From positions 1 to 17,723 of the forward strand of contig JABYQS010000584.1 in assembly GCA_022592435.1 (NCBI GenBank): a stretch of DNA of 17,723 nucleotides, read 5' to 3'. This DNA comes from Cerioporus squamosus (lineage: Eukaryota > Basidiomycota > Agaricomycetes > Polyporales > Polyporaceae). This document shows, in pieces, positions 8,287 to 17,566 of the stretch; the stretch's first letter is position 1, and each line of letters opens with the position of its first letter. The notes under the pieces are model-generated. The model ran no database searches and had not been told where the DNA came from. It saw only the letters and a program-made list of their open reading frames with translations. A program made the position numbers and the translations under genes.

Positions 8287-9100
8287 ATGAACGCCAAGCT
8301 GACAGCGCTCGCAAGCCTCATCTTCATCGCATTCTCGGGTGTGCAAGCCGCGCCATGTACGTCTCTTCTCAGTTCACGTCTGCTATGCGACACACTCTAA
8401 GATCCCCCTAGTGTCCTCTCCCACTCGGACGGTGACCGTAGACGAGCGGACGACCGCCGCCGCCGGCTTCAACCCCCACGGCTCCGCCCCACCCCTCCAT
8501 ACCCGCTCGGGCGCGGGCTCCTTTGCGAGCTCGGATGCCTCCACGTCGACCTTTGCGGCTGACTCATTTGACGGCCGCGATGGCGAGCGTCAGGGCGATG
8601 GTTCGGCCTGGCCGGGTTCGGGCTGGTACAAGGTCGGACGGCGGAACGACCGTATCCTGGCCGGCCTCGAGCCATCAGTCGAGCTCGATTTCGGAAGAAA
8701 CGACGGTAGCAGCGCGTCCCCCTACGAAGTAGCAGCACCGGGCGATCTCCGGCTCGAAGTGGACGATGTTGACGATGAAGAGGCGATAGACGAGTTAGAA
8801 CAAGGTGGTGAAGAGCTACTGCCAGTGCTCAGAGATCAACGTTCATGGCGCCTCTCCAGGAGCAGACGGTTGTGCATCAGGAATCGCTGTACTTGGGCTT
8901 TGCCTATGAGTCTTGTCTTCTTCTCTGTTCTTGGAGCTTGGTGGCCGGGTTGTAGTGTTGAGTTTACCTATACGCCACATGCAACGTCGCCTCACACATG
9001 TTTAATAAGCGCTTCTGTTCCCAGCGTATCACGATTCACTATTCGTACGTTCGCATTACATCTGCGACTTCTATCCCCGCGTCGTGGAAGCTACATGTGA
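8287..9100 (+). CDS. Secreted protein with B-type signal exon and unrelated acidic second exon
   Basis: Exon 1 (8287-8356) encodes MNAKLTALASLIFIAFSG followed by V-Q-A-A-P, a signal peptide clearly like those of B1 and B2. A 55-nt intron (8357-8411, donor GTACGT, acceptor CCCTAG) follows at the same place and in the same phase. Exon 2 is open to a stop at 9098-9100, giving 252 residues at most. After SSPTRTVTVDERTT it is Gly/Asp/Ser-rich (DSFDGRDGERQGDGS, WPGSGWYKVGRRND) and then acidic (LEVDDVDDEEAIDELEQ). The last 80 or so codons look less protein-like, so the true end may be earlier or behind another intron. There is no Lys-Arg-Gln-Asp-Pro motif and no long Thr tract. No family was recognised; extracellular location is inferred from the signal peptide. 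It may be an exon-shuffled or heavily diverged family member. Confidence 0.5.
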
Positions 9101-9318
9101 AGGAAGTATTGGATGGCACGAGTAAGCCGCCGTCCGTTCTTGGGCATGGGGAAGCCGTGGCGTTCGGCCATATGGACGTTCAGCCTGTACACGGTAGTGA
9201 ATGCCAGGCCGCATTCGTTGCATTTATATGGTCTGGGCTGTCTGTGTCGCCGAAGATATCTCGTGGTCAGCGTTGTATGTGGCGGAGTTTCAGAAGAATG
9301 ATATGCGTACCCTGACAT
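9091..9318 (-). CDS. Small single C2H2 zinc-finger protein
   Basis: Minus-strand gene of 75 residues with one classical C2H2 finger: RPYKCNECGLAF leads in, ligands are Cys33, Cys36, His49 and His54 (C-x2-C-x12-H-x4-H), and the conserved Phe40 and Leu46 are in place. The flanks are basic (RRHRQ before, KNGRRLTR after), consistent with DNA or RNA binding in the nucleus; the target is unknown. The start codon is in CACCATG, and a TATATAA box lies about 130 nt upstream. A possible alternative intron exists at 9310-9242 (GTACGC donor, CGCTGAC branch, ACACAG acceptor, 69 nt). It is in frame, so splicing would give a 52-residue form that keeps the finger. The 3' end overlaps the last codons of the plus-strand gene above, which weakens that gene's 3' end more than this one. 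Confidence 0.7.
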   Translation of the reverse strand: MSGYAYHSSETPPHTTLTTRYLRRHRQPRPYKCNECGLAFTTVYRLNVHMAERHGFPMPKNGRRLTRAIQYFLHM

Positions 9319-9447
9319 GGTGCGCGTTGCTTGATAGGTGCAGAGTCACGGTAGAGGTGGTGTGTAGCTCGAGGTTTGTGTCGCTGAAGTCGGTGGCTTG
9401 TCCGAGTTATGACAGTTCTGCGCCTGAGATCCTATGAAGACTCGGCC

Positions 9448-9454
9448 TTATATA
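9448..9454 (-). promoter_or_regulatory. TATA box of the C2H2 gene
   Basis: Minus strand TATATAA followed by GGCCGAG lies about 130 nt before the start at 9318. Confidence 0.6.
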
Positions 9455-9460
9455 CCAGAA

Positions 9461-9801
9461 CAGCCCGCATATCCGGAGACACGCAACCCTCGTCCGCAGT
9501 CGTGCTCAGCACCTCCGACGCTCGAACAGTCCACAGTGCTCCCGTCCGCATGGTGGCCCCCTCGTCATCAGCCATGATCCAGTTCACACATCGTGTATCA
9601 CCCACACGCCCACACGCAACGTGTCCCGCCAGCGACACTCCTATCTCGGAGCCCCAGAACAAAGCAAGATGCCAGACGCGCGTCGCGCCCACCTTGATGC
9701 ACGCACTCCTAGCAGTGCTTCCGTCCACTCGTGCGGTGCCGGACAAAGCAGGCCCGTCAGATCCCAGTGGTCCCCGGACCACACATCGGGAGTTTCACTT
9801 G
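9461..9801. other. Intergenic, nothing recognised
   Basis: This is the 3' flank of the F-box gene and distal upstream region of the C2H2 gene, both on the minus strand. Open frames here lack motifs. Confidence 0.4.
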
Positions 9802-11480
9802 TCATCTAGTCCCCGAGTCCACAGGCATGCTCTCGTCCGACCAACAATCATCTTCGCTGTCTGGTTCAACCGGGTGCTTGTCCTCATCGTCCCACCACTC
9901 GCTCGACCCCGCGGACTCGCTGTCGCCGCGGCCCTGGCGCGAGACGTTCAGCGGGTAATCCGAGTCGTACTCCGCGTCCGCGTCCTCAGGACCCAGGCCC
10001 TGCTCCTCCAGCACTGCGGCGAGCATGGCGGCGTCCGGGTGCAATGAGGAGGAGTCGCCGTCCGAGTCCGAGCCTTCGTCCTCCGCGCCCGCCGGGAGTA
10101 TGGTGTCCACGAACTCCGGCGCAACGATAGACGCGGCCTGCACGACCCACGACCCGGAGATGCGGTGGTGCAGGACGCCGTCCGGCGTGCCATCGAGCAG
10201 CGCGGGGTGACATATCCTCGGCCAGTCTGGAGTGCCGCACGCCCACTTCTCCGCAGGGTCGCGCATGTTTTCAGGAGCCCTGGTCAAGAGAAGGCGGACG
10301 CAGCGGAGCGCGGGGACGGAGCTGCCTTCCCGGTGGAGATACTTCGACTCCCAGGCCGCAGTGTGCTCTCGCGCGACGCGCCAGATGTCCAGGTAGCGAA
10401 GCGAGTGGGCGTGGAGTTGGATCGGGGTCAGTGGGTGGGATGGGAGTATGAGGTGCTCCAGCACGGGACAGAGCTCGGAAAGGCGATCGCTGTCGAACTC
10501 CGCGCCGAACGATGCATCTGCGCGACTGTACATGTGCAGGTAGCGGAGGCGGCGGCCATGCTCGACGAGCAACGATGTGGGGAGTCGCGAGCAATCGATC
10601 GCGGTTAGGCTGGTGAGACTCGGCATGGACCAGGCTTCGGCGACGTAGCTCGTGAGCCCCAACTCGTCTTCATCGGTGACCAGCTCGAGATACTGCAAGC
10701 AAGGGAGGGATAGTGGTTGGAGCGGGGCTTCGTCCGTTTGTTCGGCGGACATGTAATGTCCTAGCTTGAGAGAGACGAGCTGGGTGGCCATTCGCAACAG
10801 CTTCCCGCCCTCGCGGGAGAATATTTAAGGAGGGCGGAGATAGATTATAGGAGGCACCTGAGAAAGACTGATCTCGATGTAACGTAAATTCACTGTAGTG
10901 TTAGAATAGAAGCAGAGCTCGTTGAACTGACGCGTGAAGGTGACAAAAGCAGGAAGGGGTCGATGTGGTAGAAGTTCAGCCGTGGATCAGGGGGAGGGTG
11001 ATAAGAGAAGGACCCGAGCCTCTTACAGGAGGAGAAGATGAAGGCGAGCTCGTCTCGCGCGCGCTTGAACTCCTTGACTCTTTTGAAGATGCAGGAGTCC
11101 AAGCGCAACGCGCGGATGAGTCCGGTGTGGTCGTTCTGGGAGGTGCGCAGGCTCTCGGGGAGGAGAGCGATTTGGTACGTACGCCGCAGGACGACATCGG
11201 CATACAGCACCTCCATGGCTGGACCGTGCCATGCATGCGAGACCAATGCAAGTGCCTTCTTGGTACGCAGGATCCGCATCCAGGAGGAGTTCGGTCCGGT
11301 GAGGACCGACGGGTCGTATTCGTGAGGAAGCGGAACTACCGCCCAGGCGGAGGAGAACCTCCTGGGGTAAGATGCCCGTGGCAAAAGCTGCGGGAGACGT
11401 GTCCCTCTATCACGGGTGGGTAAGCATGCGTACCAGATATAGGCGAAGTCGCGTACATCCGCGTCCATCACAGCGTCCAC
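9802..11480 (-). CDS. F-box/LRR-type protein of the large basidiomycete family
   Basis: Probable substrate-recognition subunit of an SCF ubiquitin ligase; the substrate is unknown. A coherent model is exon 1 at 11480-10932, a 131-nt intron at 10931-10801 (donor GTCAGT, acceptor GGGAAG) and exon 2 at 10800-9802, in frame, 515 residues. Exon 1 carries the region after the F-box of this family: VPLPHEYDPSVLTGPNSSW, RTKKALALVSHAWHGPA and EVLYADVVLRR. Exon 2 begins MATQLVSLKLG and has leucine-rich elements (LPCLQYLELV, WSMPSLTSLTAIDC, RRLRYLHMY, LCPVLEHLILP, HSLRYLDIW), then an acidic Ser/Asp tail (EPDSEDDCWSDES). The intron may hide a small exon reading LRYIEISLSQ. The start is uncertain: the F-box core LPQEVLLRL at 11370-11344 is in another frame (see findings). 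The residues before it in this model are doubtful. Confidence 0.65.
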
Positions 11481-11649
11481 TCCGCGAGAGACGCGACGAA
11501 GGAAGAATTCCGAGAGCTGAAGTGATAGGCCAGAAGATCCGCTCAGCCAGCAAGTCTACGTCGCACACGAACTTGTTTGCGTACCAGTATGATTGGTCTG
11601 CACTGGGTACGTTGAACCCGAAACCGTCCGACCGATTCCTCGGTAGTAG

Positions 11650-12040
11650 CTACTTATTCCGCGGGCGCTCCAAGAGGTCAAGAGGGATTCGCGATAGCTG
11701 CGTAGGTCCAGAGGAGAATGAGACAAAGCAGATAGAAGAGACGATGGGAGCAGCCTGAGGGACAGCCAGTGGCTGCTGGAACACAAGCTTGATTCGGGCG
11801 TCAGATATCGAGTCGTCGACGTGAACCGTGCGAACTAGAACAGGGTTCGCCTTGTCTCCTTCCACGATACGACTTGGTCGCCCACAGCCATCGAATTCGC
11901 CGGCGACATCGTCAAGACAATACAATACGCAAGCTGCCTCTGTTTCGGTGTCGGTGCTAGTGGGACCTTGATAGGAGGCGCATCGAGAGACATGGCGGCA
12001 CGCACCGCCGCAGGCTTTTCGAACTGAATCTCTGCCACTT
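11650..12040 (-). other. Weak coding region, possible broken gene with RRM-like fragment
   Basis: At 12038-11985 the minus strand reads MAEIQFEKPAAVRAAMSLD, which resembles the RNP1-side strand and helix of an RNA-recognition motif. A second frame downstream reads GRPSRIVEGDKANPVLVRTV and on to a stop at 11650. No consistent splicing joins the two, and no full domain can be assembled. It may be a degraded gene, a frame-broken gene or chance. Confidence 0.18.
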
Positions 12041-12593
12041 AACCACTGAACTCTCAGGAAAGGCTGGACCAACGACCTCAACGGCAGTAGCGGAACGAGC
12101 TGACCGGGACATACTATTATGAGGGCTCCGGCGCGAGGAGTGGGCGCGCTCTTCCACCTTTCCGCTGCGCACTGACGAACACTCACCTCTGCTGAGCAGC
12201 GACCTATGACTTGCGCGATTCCAGCAAGAACGGGACTTACAGAGCATGGTGTCCAGATATTAGGTTGGCGGTGGCTTGCAGGCCGCCGTGTATGTCATGC
12301 AAGCGCTGATGACGCGAAACCCAACAGTCAGGAGCTCAAAGCCTGCGAACGTTTGCCCAAAAAGGTGCGAAACGCCAGAGATATGTCTGCGTGATTTGAT
12401 CATGCCCTGACATTGCCTTTGCCGGACAGGAGGATTATTCAGCTGCAAGCTTCGGACGAGGCCCGGACACGGTAATGGAAGCATTCTCGCGCTCTCTGGA
12501 GGCGTCCAGGACGCAGAAAAGGACACCAAGCGCGAGCGCAGGCAGGCTCGTCCGCCAGGTTACTGCTTTCAGATAGCGTCTTCCGCGTGCAAG
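12041..12593. other. Intergenic region upstream of the nitroreductase
   Basis: No open frame here has convincing codon bias or motifs. The right end is presumably the distal promoter of the nitroreductase gene. Confidence 0.4.
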
Positions 12594-12620
12594 ATGATGC
12601 GTCCCACATCGATGGCTGCG

Positions 12621-12629
12621 ATATATAAA
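12621..12629 (+). promoter_or_regulatory. TATA box of the nitroreductase gene
   Basis: ATATATAAA lies 112-120 nt before the ATG at 12741. Confidence 0.65.
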
Positions 12630-12740
12630 CTCCCCCGTCCGGCGGACCTGCTCTCCCAACGTCGTCTTCCATCTCTCACCCAGCTCTTCTCGCACTCGCG
12701 TTTGCATCTCACTCCCACGTCTACCCAACTCCGTACCACA

Positions 12741-13478
12741 ATGTCCGGCTCCGCTGCGTTCTTCGAGGCTGTCAAGACCCGCCGCTCCGTCTACACCATT
12801 ACCCCGGAGTCCACGATCCCCGACGAGAAGATCGAGCAGATCATCGCCGAGGCCGTGAAGCACGCCCTTCCTCGTTCAACAGCCAGAGCAGCCGCGTATG
12901 TATACCATCACCCCTGGGAGCGTGTCGTGCATCCGGTGTCTGACCGCGTTCGACAGGTTGTCCTCCTTCTCGGTGACGAGCACAAGAAGCTCTGGGACAT
13001 CACCTTGAACGTCCTCAAGGAGATCGTTCCCGCAGAACAGTTCCCCGCCACCGAGGCCAAGATCAAGGGCTTCGCGAACGGCCACGGCACCGTCCTCTTC
13101 TTCGAGGATGAGAACGTCGTGAAGGACCTCCAGACCAAGTTCGCGCTCTACCAGGACCGTTTCCCCGTCTGGTCGCAGCACGCCAGCGTAAGCTTCCATC
13201 GCCTTCTATCGCCACGATCACCTTAGCTCACGTGTTCCTCTCGCTTCCAGGGCATTCTCCAGTTCATCGTCTGGACCGCTCTCGAGACCGAGGGTCTCGG
13301 TGCGAGCCTGCAGCACTACAACCCGCTCATCACGCCCCAGGTTCTTTCTACCTGGAACATCCCCTCCTCGTGGACGCTTGTGGCTCAGATGCCTTTCGGC
13401 AAGCCCTCTGCGCCCGCCGGCGAGAAGACGTTCGAGCCTATCGAGGGCGTGCGGTTCAAGGTCTTCGGCAAGCAGTAA
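12741..13478 (+). pseudogene. Frm2/Hbn1-type fungal nitroreductase with a one-base frameshift
   Basis: Family members are FMN-dependent NAD(P)H oxidoreductases of the cytosol or nucleus, linked in yeast to oxidative and lipid-signalling stress. Exons are 12741-12895, 12957-13187 and 13251-13478, with introns of 61 nt (GTATGT, branch CTGAC, GACAG) and 63 nt (GTAAGC, TTCCAG). Recognisable parts are the start FFEAVKTRRSVYTI, LLLGDEHKKLWDI, FPVWSQHASGILQFIVWTAL spanning intron 2, LGASLQHYNPLI and the end FEPIEGVRFKVFGKQ. Exon 1 is 155 nt but 156 is needed. One C is missing in the C run at 12865-12867, so the conserved H-A-P-S-S-F-N-S-Q-S motif is read out of frame as HALPRSTARAAA. Translation of the spliced message would stop soon after. 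With the base present the protein would be 204 residues, normal for the family. A sequencing error is as likely as a real loss. Confidence 0.85.
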
Positions 13479-14205
13479 GCAGTGCGCTGCTGCATAGAGA
13501 CAGTGACGTCGTTGTAGGATCCTAGATGTGATTATCATTATCACTGTAATGTACAATACCATGGGTTTCTATCTTCTTGGACGAGTTGCGTGTACACGGT
13601 GTGGATGTCGCGGTCAGTGTGGAGGTCAGTTGCAGAGACCGTCTTGATGGATCTTATCTTATCTCAGATCGGCAGCTCCCGCCTCGGCATTTCCCGGCCA
13701 TGAGCGTCCCGACTCCCGCCTCCCGCGGCCGGAAATGCTTTCGGAGCTTCTCTGAGTTTGCTCAGAGTCTTCGCTACCGAGTCGTTCGCTGATCAGCAAC
13801 TTGAAGAAGTCGGTCAGTCTGCTATTGCAGCATATTGCACCAAATTAAAACACTGATTGTTTAGCAGTGGTTCTTGGATGCCAAGGCCGTGGACAACGGC
13901 GGTGACTGCGTAGTAGTACGTAGGCACGCGCATGTTGGATTGCGCGTGCTGTCCCGTCCAGCAGCCCGTGTGGGAACGAGAATTTGGCACGTCAATGCAG
14001 TTGATTGATAAGCTGTCGCACGTACACACGTTTCACATGTCACAAGCAAATGGCCGTCCAGGAAGGTGCTACCACAGTACCATCACGACTAAGAGAAGAC
14101 TTCGTGGGGTTCGTGTACGGCATCCCGTTGCGCCTCAGTGCTGATCATTCCGCAGTGTCATAACTATAAACCACATGGATCCCCGCGGCGAGGGAGCTGC
14201 AAGCG
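13479..14205. other. Intergenic region, nothing recognised
   Basis: It contains the nitroreductase 3' flank and upstream region of the membrane-protein gene. Open frames on both strands lack codon bias or motifs, and no clear TATA box precedes the next gene. Confidence 0.4.
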
Positions 14206-15960
14206 TTGTTCCCACGTATCACCGCACACAGCCCCTGGACTACTGTTGTTATATCCAACGATGCAGCTGTGACGCGTCCGATTCCTGCATCTGCACCTGT
14301 AAATGTGCCGCTATATGACCAGGAGTCGAACAGGTCCTCATCAACCTCGTCGCCATCGTCGCCAGCTTGTCGGAGGTATGTCTGCTATATCGAGGTCTCG
14401 TGCACGACCATGATTTACGAGATCGACAGGTATGCCTACCACTGCAGGGTCTCGTTGTCACGGTGCGATTCTCCGGAACATACTCTACATCATCTCTTTC
14501 TGGCAGCACTAGTACAGCCCGCCCGTGCCGCACCATCTGGTCGCTCACTGGCTGAACTTGACTCGGCAGGTTCTTCTGGCGGCCCATCGCTCGCGCCCTC
14601 GTTCGTCGACCTCTCCGCACTCGTCTCGCTTCTGGCTGCGGATACGGTGGAGGACAAACTCGTCGCCCCAGGTACTCCACTATGGGAGCGCATGAGCACC
14701 ATGTGGACGCTGTTTGGGCTCGTTGGCGCCGTTCGCGCATACGCGAAGCTCGCGCTCGGTCTCGGGCGCGCTGAGAGAGCCGGCGTGAACCTCGGCGGCG
14801 GAGGTGCCTACACGACCGCACGCACGAAGACCGCGAAGAGCTTCAGGAGGGTTCAGGGCCAAGGGGAGGGGTGGTGGCAGGACGACAGAGGCTCCATATT
14901 CCAAGCCATCTACGAGGACGCCCAGCACACGAGGTGGCAACGGCCGATCGTGCTCATCGTTGGGTACGCGCGGTGTCCCTTCGCAGGGAGACGTGCCTCT
15001 CGGCAAGTCGCACAAGCGGTCATGAACATCGCGATCACTATCGTCCTAGCCACGATCCCGCTGGCTGCCTTGCGACTCATGGAGCACTACATGGACCGAT
15101 CACAATCTGGCGAGGTTTGGACGGTAACCCTCGCCCTCTGCTTCGTCTGTGCTGCCATCGCCGGGTGCGCCTTGCCTCTCGTTCTGGTGCTCTACACCAC
15201 CGCTCCTTTCTGTCGGCTGAAGCAGAACCGCCGCGGACGCGATTTCCCATCTTCTATCATCCACCCAAACGATAGCGTCATGACTGAGACTGCAACCGGT
15301 CCGTGTTTCTTTCCTGTGGCAGATCCTCACGAGTCGCCACGCCTTCGTCTTGGAGACCTCGCCCCGCATCGACGCCCGGGAGACTTGAAGCGTGTGCGGG
15401 TCCTTGCCGCGTTGTCTTCTGTTGGCGTCCTGGCATACTACATCCTCAACTACGTGACGCTGTCGTCGGCCAGCACCGTGCAGTCATATGTCTGGCTGGC
15501 GTTGGAGATCGTCATCATGGGCGCGCGATTCGTGCTGTGGTCTTCTCCCCCTGCTCTCCTCGGCGAATCCCAACGACATATGACCGTGCTCTACGTCCTC
15601 ACGGGCTCGCTCGCGTGTACACTCCCAAGCTCTGCGGACGAACCCTTGCGGCGAACGATACTGACGCGGCCGGTGGTCAACGCAGCCACTGCTCTAGCGG
15701 GCAGCTTGCTCGATAACGTGCACGGAAGCACAGCGCTCTTGCAACAGGCAACGCTCGCCCAGCTCGCAGACGCTGGTGCTCCTGCAGACATACTGCGGGC
15801 GCAGTATGCCAACGTGCCTGCGCTATACCATGAGCGACCCACCTTGAGGCTGGTCCGACTGCCATGGAGCTTCATGGAGCAACTCTACACTCTGCAGGGC
15901 CTCATCCTCGGCAAGAACCCCTGGTCGTACGGAGCCTGTATCTCGCCGCATGCCTCGTAG
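14206..15960 (+). CDS. Multi-pass membrane protein of unknown family, 5' end uncertain, 3' end frame-broken
   Basis: One frame is open for 584 codons and encodes several hydrophobic helices: about residues 166-186 (MWTLFGLVGAVRAYAKLALG), 272-291 (VMNIAITIVLATIPLAALRL), 305-333 (WTVTLALCFVCAAIAG and on), 397-419 (VRVLAALSSVGVLAYYILNY) and 428-447 (YVWLALEIVIMGARFVLWS). The loops are polar. A long cytoplasmic-type tail includes LVRLPWSFMEQLYTLQGL before the frame breaks near 15935. The first 110 or so codons are unconvincing. In another frame 14331-14375 reads QVLINLVAIVASLSE, membrane-like and followed by a perfect donor GTATGT, so the true 5' end is probably spliced. No catalytic motif was recognised; transport or sensing cannot be told apart. 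The same pattern occurs in uncharacterised basidiomycete membrane proteins. Confidence 0.55.
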   Translation: MFPRITAHSPWTTVVISNDAAVTRPIPASAPVNVPLYDQESNRSSSTSSPSSPACRRYVCYIEVSCTTMIYEIDRYAYHCRVSLSRCDSPEHTLHHLFLAALVQPARAAPSGRSLAELDSAGSSGGPSLAPSFVDLSALVSLLAADTVEDKLVAPGTPLWERMSTMWTLFGLVGAVRAYAKLALGLGRAERAGVNLGGGGAYTTARTKTAKSFRRVQGQGEGWWQDDRGSIFQAIYEDAQHTRWQRPIVLIVGYARCPFAGRRASRQVAQAVMNIAITIVLATIPLAALRLMEHYMDRSQSGEVWTVTLALCFVCAAIAGCALPLVLVLYTTAPFCRLKQNRRGRDFPSSIIHPNDSVMTETATGPCFFPVADPHESPRLRLGDLAPHRRPGDLKRVRVLAALSSVGVLAYYILNYVTLSSASTVQSYVWLALEIVIMGARFVLWSSPPALLGESQRHMTVLYVLTGSLACTLPSSADEPLRRTILTRPVVNAATALAGSLLDNVHGSTALLQQATLAQLADAGAPADILRAQYANVPALYHERPTLRLVRLPWSFMEQLYTLQGLILGKNPWSYGACISPHAS

Positions 15961-16396
15961 ATGGCCGCTTCGTCGGCCTAACTACCGTTCTTCGCCCTCA
16001 ACAAGCCGGAAGTAGCCGCACGCTTTCTCGCCAACGTGCAGAAGGAAGACCCGCCTTGCTCGCTGGGGACGAAGGCTGCTGGGATCACGCGCGAGCTGTG
16101 CGTGGTCGACGACCTCGTGAGCGGAAGGATCCTCGGAACCGCAGCGCCGTGGACGGCGAGGACTACGAGAAGTGGCACGTCCAGTTCCGCAAGAACGTCG
16201 CTGAGTGCCGGGAGGCGGCCGTGCCGAATGGACCGGAGGACGTGGAGGTCCATACACGCCATGCGGCCCCGGCGTCGATGGGGTTCAAGCATGTGACTCG
16301 ACGGAGAGCAGTATGCAGGACGCCTTCGCGTTCGTGCAGAGCGCGATGGATGCGGAGAAGTCGAAGGACCATCGGCATTGCAAGGGTACTGTGTAG
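15934..16396 (+). pseudogene. Frame-shifted C-terminal part of the membrane-protein gene
   Basis: Protein-like sequence continues past the stop at 15958-15960 but alternates between frames: LYLAACLVDGRFVGLTT (about 15936-15986), FFALNKPEVAARFLANVQKE and on to LVSGRILG (about 15989-16138), DGEDYEKWHVQFRKN through ASMGFKHV (about 16151-16293), then DSTESSMQDAFAFVQSAMDA to a TAG at 16394-16396. Every piece has GC-ending codons and the pieces abut without gaps, so this looks like one C-terminal domain of about 150 residues broken by at least four small indels. No GT-AG introns explain the jumps. It is soluble, with mixed charge, so probably a cytoplasmic tail. Real decay or assembly error are both possible. 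Confidence 0.5.
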
Positions 16397-16502
16397 TGGA
16401 GGCGATGGTTGCTTGAGTCGGGCCCGCAGGTCAGGTTGTAGGTTCGTGTCGCATTTGGATCGTGTTGTCCTACTGATGTCCGCATCATCTACGTCAGTCT
16501 AT

Positions 16503-17566
16503 CTATGGTATCTTTGGACCCTTCCGGCGCGCAAACACATGCGCATGTGCGAGTCCTGGTACAGTCTGTCTTCTCTGTGGCACAGACAAATGACTCGTTA
16601 ACGTGCTAAGTCCTCGACATGCTTCCTCTGCGACTCACCGGCGGATTCACGAACCAGCACGTTCCCACTCATCTTCCTTCCACCGCTTCGTATGAACTCG
16701 GCCACTTCCTTCCCAGCATCCCTGAGGAGAGCCCGCTCTTCATGATTCAGTCGCTCCGCGTTTGGCATCGACTTCGCGTCCTCGTCGGTGATCTGCCACG
16801 CAGCGAGAGCGGGAGCGCACCGGGCAGCTCGTCAGCCAGCGATGGCGGTGGACCATCCAGCCCGGTGCAACCGGTCAAACCGATTTGCTCGACGACGTCT
16901 TTGATCCTCGGGTCGACGAGCGAAGGGTGTATGATGGGTAGTTTTGTCCAGACGACGAGGTGTTCGACATCGGACGGAACTGATGGTCTTGTGAGACTCC
17001 GGCATCATATTGCAAGTCACTCTGAGCTCGACGTACTTGAATACGGCCAATCGTTGCTGACGATACACCAATACGCGGCTGGTGTTCGGGCCGTGAAGTA
17101 CTCGAGCGTGCTGGGTGGGACATCGTCGTCATTCGTCCAGAAGGCGGGTTCGGTATGCGACGTCACAAGTCGCGACATCGTGTCCGGCTTGCCCCATTGC
17201 AGTCGCCTTTCCTTCAGGAAGTTGACTGCGTGTGTGTTAAGAAGGTGCCCATAGGAGTTGGCAGAGCGTGCGTACTTATCGATCCATGCTCGTTCTTGGC
17301 CTTTGCGGTCCAAGCCATGTACCTGGAGTATCATCAGAGTATATTAGCGTGAGCGCCCGGGAGTCCTGAACATAGCACCTCGCCTCTTATGCAGAATGGA
17401 TCTCGGTGAATGAGATCCAGCATCCCAGCGTTGATGAAAGCCTGTATTTGTGGCCAGGTGAGCTTCCCGGGATAATACGCTACCATCTCGGCATGCGTGG
17501 GGGGCCCGTGCCCATCGGTGTCTCTGTTCCGTTAGTTTCTGCGCCCTTTGAAGTGGTAACCGTCAT
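16503..17566 (-). pseudogene. DUF3605-family protein, five exons, several frame breaks
   Basis: Function of the family is unknown. Exons on the minus strand are about 17566-17379, 17322-17276, 17225-17037, 16979-16639 and 16574-16503. The introns are 56, 50, 57 and 64 nt with GT-AG ends; CTTAAC precedes the second acceptor. Key stretches are YYPGKLTWPQIQAFINAG, MAWTAKAKNEHGSI joined to INFLKERRLQWGKPD, CIVSNDWPYS joined to IPSDVEHLVVWTKLPIIHP, and VPGLAHAHVFARRKG. Trp-Pro-Tyr followed by D-V-E-H-x-x-V-W-T is the family core, and the NPP / VPGLAH ending matches its usual C-terminus. Frame breaks occur in a C6 run near 17501, at the exon 1 end near 17385 (phase mismatch), near 16820 (ADELPG to APALAAW), near 16690 (VAEFI to RWKEDEW) and near 16672 (ERA to WFVNPP). 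The start at 17566 is tentative; ATG at 17486 is an alternative. The 3' end converges with the membrane-protein gene. Confidence 0.7.

Noticed and set aside
12594..13226. Unspliced 210-codon frame over the nitroreductase
   Set aside because: It starts before the TATA box and reads through intron 1 only because the missing base makes that frame open.
16619..17254. Plus-strand 211-codon frame
   Set aside because: It is antisense to the DUF3605 exons, which carry recognisable motifs and correct splice sites.
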